From Pedobacter kyungheensis (GTDB taxonomy: Bacteria > Bacteroidota > Bacteroidia > Sphingobacteriales > Sphingobacteriaceae): 64,000 nt of DNA. Shown here one piece after another: positions 60,684-64,000 of this stretch; the stretch's first letter is position 1; each line of letters opens with the position of its first letter. The stretch spans positions 1 through 64,000 of the forward strand of contig NZ_JSYN01000038.1 of the NCBI RefSeq assembly GCF_000812965.1, written 5' to 3'. Below the pieces are notes generated by a model. The model made no database searches. It was not told where the DNA came from and was given only the letters and a program-made list of their open reading frames with translations. The position numbers and the translations under genes are program-made.

Positions 60684-61136
60684 ATGGAAAATAAACCTAT
60701 TTCGGATATCGATTATAAAGCCTTTGAAGGGAAATGGTATTCCTTATATTCGATACCAACCTTGCTGGATAAACATTGGAAACAAACCACCGAGACTTAT
60801 ACGCTTGCAGCCGACGATCATTTTGATGTATATACCACCTATCATAAAGATGGAAAACCTGAAGAAAAATCGATCACCTCGAAACTGTTTTTCGATCAGG
60901 ATAAAGCGGATGGAGATATGAAAGCCCAGTTTTTATGGCCTTTTAAAATTGGTTACTGGATTATCGAACTGGCCGATGATTACAGTTATGTGGTGGTTGG
61001 TCACCCCGATGAAAAATATCTGTTTATTATGGCCCGCGAACCCAAAATGGAGGCCGATTTACTGGTACATATTATTGAAAGATGCAGGCAAAAGGGTTAT
61101 GAGGTGAGTGATTTGGTTAGTCAGGAGCATTTTTGA
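60684..61136 (+). CDS. Lipocalin family protein
   Basis: The product has 150 residues. The lipocalin start signature is FEGKWYSLYSIPTLLDKHWK (GxW), strands follow (TYTLAADDHFDVYTTYHKDG), and the third conserved region is YSYVVVGHPDEKYLFIMARE. This is close to the Blc/apolipoprotein D type, but it has no signal peptide or lipobox, so it seems to be cytoplasmic. It would bind small hydrophobic ligands. Its promoter region is the end of the 21-bp array. Confidence 0.88.
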   Translation: MENKPISDIDYKAFEGKWYSLYSIPTLLDKHWKQTTETYTLAADDHFDVYTTYHKDGKPEEKSITSKLFFDQDKADGDMKAQFLWPFKIGYWIIELADDYSYVVVGHPDEKYLFIMAREPKMEADLLVHIIERCRQKGYEVSDLVSQEHF

Positions 61137-61139
61137 TTT

Positions 61140-61181
61140 AAACCTCGCAGGTTTTAAAAACCTGCGAGGTTTGTTTAGTCA
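61140..61181 (+). repeat. Hairpin repeat H1 (terminator-like) after the lipocalin gene
   Basis: AAACCTCGCAGGTTTT at 61140-61155 and AAAACCTGCGAGGTTT at 61157-61172 form a perfect 16-bp stem, followed by GTTTAG. It probably ends the lipocalin transcript. A second copy with covarying bases lies at 61350. Confidence 0.85.
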
Positions 61182-61203
61182 AGCTACTGACGTTGTAAAA
61201 TAA

Positions 61204-61262
61204 CCCCGATAGGAGTGGTAGCTGCCGGCTTCATGCCGGCACTACAAACGGATAGCGGGGCT
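61204..61262 (+). ncRNA. Structured RNA-like element, Flavo-1-like (copy 2)
   Basis: CCCCGATAGGAGTGGTAGC, then the hairpin TGCCGGC (61223-61229), TTCAT, GCCGGCA (61235-61241), then CTACAAACGGATAGCGGGGC. Outer CCCCG pairs with CGGGG (61256-61260), and GTAG pairs with CTAC next to the hairpin. Fixed parts (CCCGAT, GGAxAGCGGG-like ends) agree with copy 1 at 49166 while the hairpins differ completely. The resemblance to the Flavo-1 motif is from memory. Confidence 0.55.
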
Positions 61263-61349
61263 GAATGCTCCGATGAAAAACAAGACCAACCGTTTCAAAA
61301 AAATACTAAGCATTTAAGCCACCTTAACAGCTATTATTTTTATTTGTAG

Positions 61350-61386
61350 ACCTATAAGGTTTTTAAAACCTTATAGGTTTGTTTAG
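61350..61386 (+). repeat. Hairpin repeat H2, covarying copy of H1
   Basis: ACCTATAAGGTTTT at 61350-61363 and AAAACCTTATAGGT at 61365-61378 form a 14-bp stem, followed by TTGTTTAG as in H1. The middle of the stem is ATA/TAT here against CGC/GCG in H1. Confidence 0.85.
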
Positions 61387-61448
61387 GTTAGGTCTGTTTC
61401 GTCATTTTTTGTTGATAATTTACTGACAACTTCCGCTATCAAATTCCT

Positions 61449-61456
61449 TATTTTTG
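61449..61456 (+). promoter_or_regulatory. -7 element upstream of dnaE
   Basis: TATTTTTG fits TAnnTTTG, about 45 bases before the dnaE ATG. No good -33 partner is seen. Confidence 0.4.
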
Positions 61457-61501
61457 AAGAACCGTTATTATTCTTAAACGGCTAATTCTTTACCGCACTA
61501 T

Positions 61502-64000
61502 ATGTACTTAATTTTTGATACCGAAACCACTGGTTTGCCTCGTAATTACAACGCACCCATTACCGATACGGATAACTGGCCACGTTGTATTCAGATTGCC
61601 TGGCAGCTGCACGATGAGATGGGGAGATTGGTTGAACATCAGGATTATCTGGTAAAACCGGAGGGATTCAACATCCCGTACGATGCCGAAAGAATTCACG
61701 GTATTTCTACCGAGCTGGCAGCAGAGCAGGGAATTGGTTTTGACGAAATGCTGGCCAAATTTAACGAGGTTTTAAACAAAGCCAAGTTTATTGTAGGGCA
61801 GAATGTTGGCTTCGATGTAAACATTATGGGTTGCGAGTTTCACCGTTTTGGTGTAGCCAACCGCCTGGCCGAAATGCCTGTTTTAGATACCTGTACCGAA
61901 GTTACCGCACAGCTTTTGCAATTGCCGGGAGGTAGGGGCGGAAGATTTAAACTGCCTACGCTAACCGAACTGCATTCCTATTTATTTGGCGTTCCGTTTA
62001 GCGAGGCGCACAACGCAACCGCCGATGTTGAAGCTACAACACGTTGTTTCTTAGAACTGGTAAAAAGAGAAGTTTTTAAAAAGGAAGAGTTACAGGTAGA
62101 TGTTGAATATTTTCCGCGTTTCAGGGAAATAAACCCGGGTTTAATTGAAGGTGTTGGTTTAACGCACATCAACTTAAAAGCGGCATCTGACGAAATCCGC
62201 AAGCGCATTCAAAAAGCCGAAGGTGGTGGTATTTCTAAACAGGAACTTGCCGGTAACAGGCAGGAGCTTGCCGCTGCAACCTTTGTGCATTTACACAACC
62301 ATACGCAATTTTCGGTATTGCAAAGTACCATTAGCATTTCCGATCTGGTAAAAGCAGCAGCGGCACAAAAAATGCCTGCCGTAGCCATGACCGATCATGC
62401 CAATATGATGGGGGCTTTCCACTTTGTAAACAACGTACTTAATCATAATAAAGCAGCCGAAGCCAAAAATGCTGCGGCAATAGAGGCCGGCGAACGCCCA
62501 ACCGAGGTGGTAATGACGCCTATTGTTGGGGTAGAGTTTTTTGTTTGTGCAAACCACTTAGACCGTACCGCAAAAGACAATGGCTACCAGATGGTATTGC
62601 TGGCCAAGAATAAAAAAGGTTACCATAACCTGGCCAAAATGTCGTCTATAGCCTATACCAAAGGGTTTTATTATGTGCCGCGTATCGACAGGCAGATTAT
62701 TGAGCAATACAAAGAAGACATTATTGTTTTATCGGGTAACCTGGGCGGTGAGATTTCGAACAAGATCTTAAACATGGGCGAAACCCAGGCAGAAGAAGCA
62801 CTGATCTGGTGGAAAGAAATGTTTGGCGACGATTTCTACCTCGAGGTAATGCGCCACAACCAGGAAGATGAAGACCGGGTAAACGAAACATTAATTGCTT
62901 TAGCCCGTAAACATACCGTTAAGCTGATTGCGACCAACAATACTTATTATGTAAGTAAAAAAGATGCCAATGCGCACGATATTTTACTTTGCGTAAAAGA
63001 TGGAGAAAAGCAGGCCACACCAATAGGCCGCGGCCGGGGTTACCGTTATGGTTTACCTAACCAGGAGTATTATTTCAAATCGGCTGATGAAATGAAGGCG
63101 CTTTTTGCCGATCTGCCCGAGGCGATTTTAAATATTCAGGATATCCTGAATAAGGTTGAGACCTATAAACTCGCCCGCGAGGTACTCTTACCTAAATTTG
63201 ATATTCCGGAAGAGTTTCTGGTTGCCGAAGACGAAACCGATGGCGGCAAACGTGGGGAGAACAAATTTTTAAGGCACTTAACTTACGAAGGTGCCAAACG
63301 CCGCTACGGAACTTTAACCGACGACGTAACCGACCGACTTGATTTTGAGCTGGCAACCATCGAAAAAACGGGTTATCCGGGTTATTTTTTGATTGTGCAG
63401 GATTTTATTGCCGAGGCACGCAACCTGGATGTATCGGTGGGGCCGGGCAGGGGATCTGCTGCCGGATCGGCGGTGGCCTATTGTTTGGGCATTACCAATA
63501 TTGACCCGATTAAATACGATCTCCTTTTCGAGCGTTTCTTAAATCCCGACCGTGTATCCATGCCCGATATCGATATCGACTTTGATGATGAGGGTCGTGG
63601 CCGGGTAATGGATTATGTAATTAATAAATATGGCGCCAATCAGGTAGCACAGATTATTACTTACGGTACCATGGCAGCCAAATCGTCTATCCGCGATACG
63701 GCACGGGTGTTAGATTTACCATTGTTTGAGGCCGATAAAATTGCCAAGCTCATTCCGAATATGAAGCTGGCCAAAATCTTTAACCTCGACGAGAAAAGTT
63801 TAAAAGATGCTTTACGGCCTGATGAGTATGAGAAAGTTGTAGAGCTGAAAAACCTGGGCAGCCAGAAAGATTTAAGTGCCGAAACCATTCAACAGGCACA
63901 GGTTTTAGAGGGCTCGTTGCGGAACACAGGTATTCACGCCTGCGGGGTAATTATTACGCCGAGCGATATTACCAACTTCGTTCCCGTATCGGTAGCTAAA
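61502..64000 (+). CDS. dnaE: DNA polymerase III alpha subunit with N-terminal exonuclease domain (5' part)
   Basis: The frame from the ATG at 61502 is open to the window end, giving 833 codons. Residues 1-190 are a DnaQ-type DEDDh exonuclease: FDTETTGL (Asp6, Glu8), GQNVGFDVNIM, and HNATADVEA (His170, Asp175). The PHP domain starts near 261 (FVHLHNHTQFSVLQSTISIS, AMTDHANMMGAFHF). The polymerase palm has VGPGRGSAAGSAVAYCLGIT and the catalytic MPDIDIDFDD (Asp689, 691, 693). This is the replicative polymerase with proofreading on the same chain. The exonuclease keeps all catalytic residues, so it is probably active. The thumb, fingers and C-terminus lie beyond the window. Confidence 0.93.
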   Translation, partial: MYLIFDTETTGLPRNYNAPITDTDNWPRCIQIAWQLHDEMGRLVEHQDYLVKPEGFNIPYDAERIHGISTELAAEQGIGFDEMLAKFNEVLNKAKFIVGQNVGFDVNIMGCEFHRFGVANRLAEMPVLDTCTEVTAQLLQLPGGRGGRFKLPTLTELHSYLFGVPFSEAHNATADVEATTRCFLELVKREVFKKEELQVDVEYFPRFREINPGLIEGVGLTHINLKAASDEIRKRIQKAEGGGISKQELAGNRQELAAATFVHLHNHTQFSVLQSTISISDLVKAAAAQKMPAVAMTDHANMMGAFHFVNNVLNHNKAAEAKNAAAIEAGERPTEVVMTPIVGVEFFVCANHLDRTAKDNGYQMVLLAKNKKGYHNLAKMSSIAYTKGFYYVPRIDRQIIEQYKEDIIVLSGNLGGEISNKILNMGETQAEEALIWWKEMFGDDFYLEVMRHNQEDEDRVNETLIALARKHTVKLIATNNTYYVSKKDANAHDILLCVKDGEKQATPIGRGRGYRYGLPNQEYYFKSADEMKALFADLPEAILNIQDILNKVETYKLAREVLLPKFDIPEEFLVAEDETDGGKRGENKFLRHLTYEGAKRRYGTLTDDVTDRLDFELATIEKTGYPGYFLIVQDFIAEARNLDVSVGPGRGSAAGSAVAYCLGITNIDPIKYDLLFERFLNPDRVSMPDIDIDFDDEGRGRVMDYVINKYGANQVAQIITYGTMAAKSSIRDTARVLDLPLFEADKIAKLIPNMKLAKIFNLDEKSLKDALRPDEYEKVVELKNLGSQKDLSAETIQQAQVLEGSLRNTGIHACGVIITPSDITNFVPVSVAK

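Overview
The window reads as chromosomal DNA of a Bacteroidota bacterium, most likely family Sphingobacteriaceae (Pedobacter-like). The family is inferred, not proven. Supporting signs are several promoters of the Bacteroidota type (TTTG, about 18-20 bp, TAnnTTTG), few strong Shine-Dalgarno sequences outside rpsU and hpf, many exported proteins ending their signal peptide in an AQ-type or lipobox site, and characteristic genes: an ornithine/glycine-lipid type acyltransferase fusion, an IS1096-passenger-like (PRiA4b) protein, a TlpA-like thioredoxin with a long helical N-part, DUF4136, DUF3467, DUF6496 and EcsC families, a secreted sulfatase/GH16/GH29 set, and DnaE with an N-terminal exonuclease.

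Layout. 1-166: end of an IS3-family element. 195-7803: small unknown genes, an exported transglutaminase-like protein, an OlsF-like acyltransferase, a helix-hairpin-helix protein and an acyl-CoA dehydrogenase. 7908-12962: rpsU, xerC, hpf, four tRNA genes (Thr, Tyr, Gly, Thr), tuf, tRNA-Trp, secE, nusG. 13070-16864: an AT-rich islet of exported proteins of unknown role, including a zincin-like lipoprotein, inserted between nusG and rplK, which are normally adjacent. 17005-27644: rplK, rplA, rplJ, rplL, rpoB, rpoC with their own promoter. 27744-33935: secreted sulfatase, SGNH/GDSL esterase, GH16 and GH29 enzymes, a glycan-degrading set without SusC/SusD. 34010-37275: two small proteins, then a FadL-type porin with a GDSL lipoprotein. 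37411-48818: housekeeping genes (miaA, cca, tsaC, dapD, hslR, guaD) mixed with glycosyltransferase, EcsC, TlpA-like and Skp-like proteins. 49382-53177: gyrB and a PadR regulator with two membrane proteins. 53328-57027: bestrophin, a Usp-like protein and a two-component system. 57202-60194: SRPBCC protein, truncated globin, membrane protein, retropepsin-like protein, mdh. 60684-64000: lipocalin and the 5' part of dnaE, which runs off the window.

Much of the non-coding sequence is repetitive. Short-word repeats (AAAGACTAAAGC type, CAGTTTTCAGTT type, GACTAATGAAC type, GTATCAAG type) start almost directly after stop codons of ACAD, the DUF6496 protein, a membrane protein, dapD, gyrB, rpoB, hslR and the histidine kinase. 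One such repeat appears to have replaced the start codon of a glycosyltransferase gene. Upstream of the lipocalin there are about sixteen 21-bp units kept in strict register. Two structured elements (49166-49222 and 61204-61262) share a layout that resembles the Flavo-1 RNA motif, and two hairpins around the second one covary.

The strongest candidates for something undescribed are the nusG-rplK islet, the stop-codon-anchored repeat families, and the 21-bp phased array. No CRISPR array, prophage, secretion-system locus or recognised defence system is visible.
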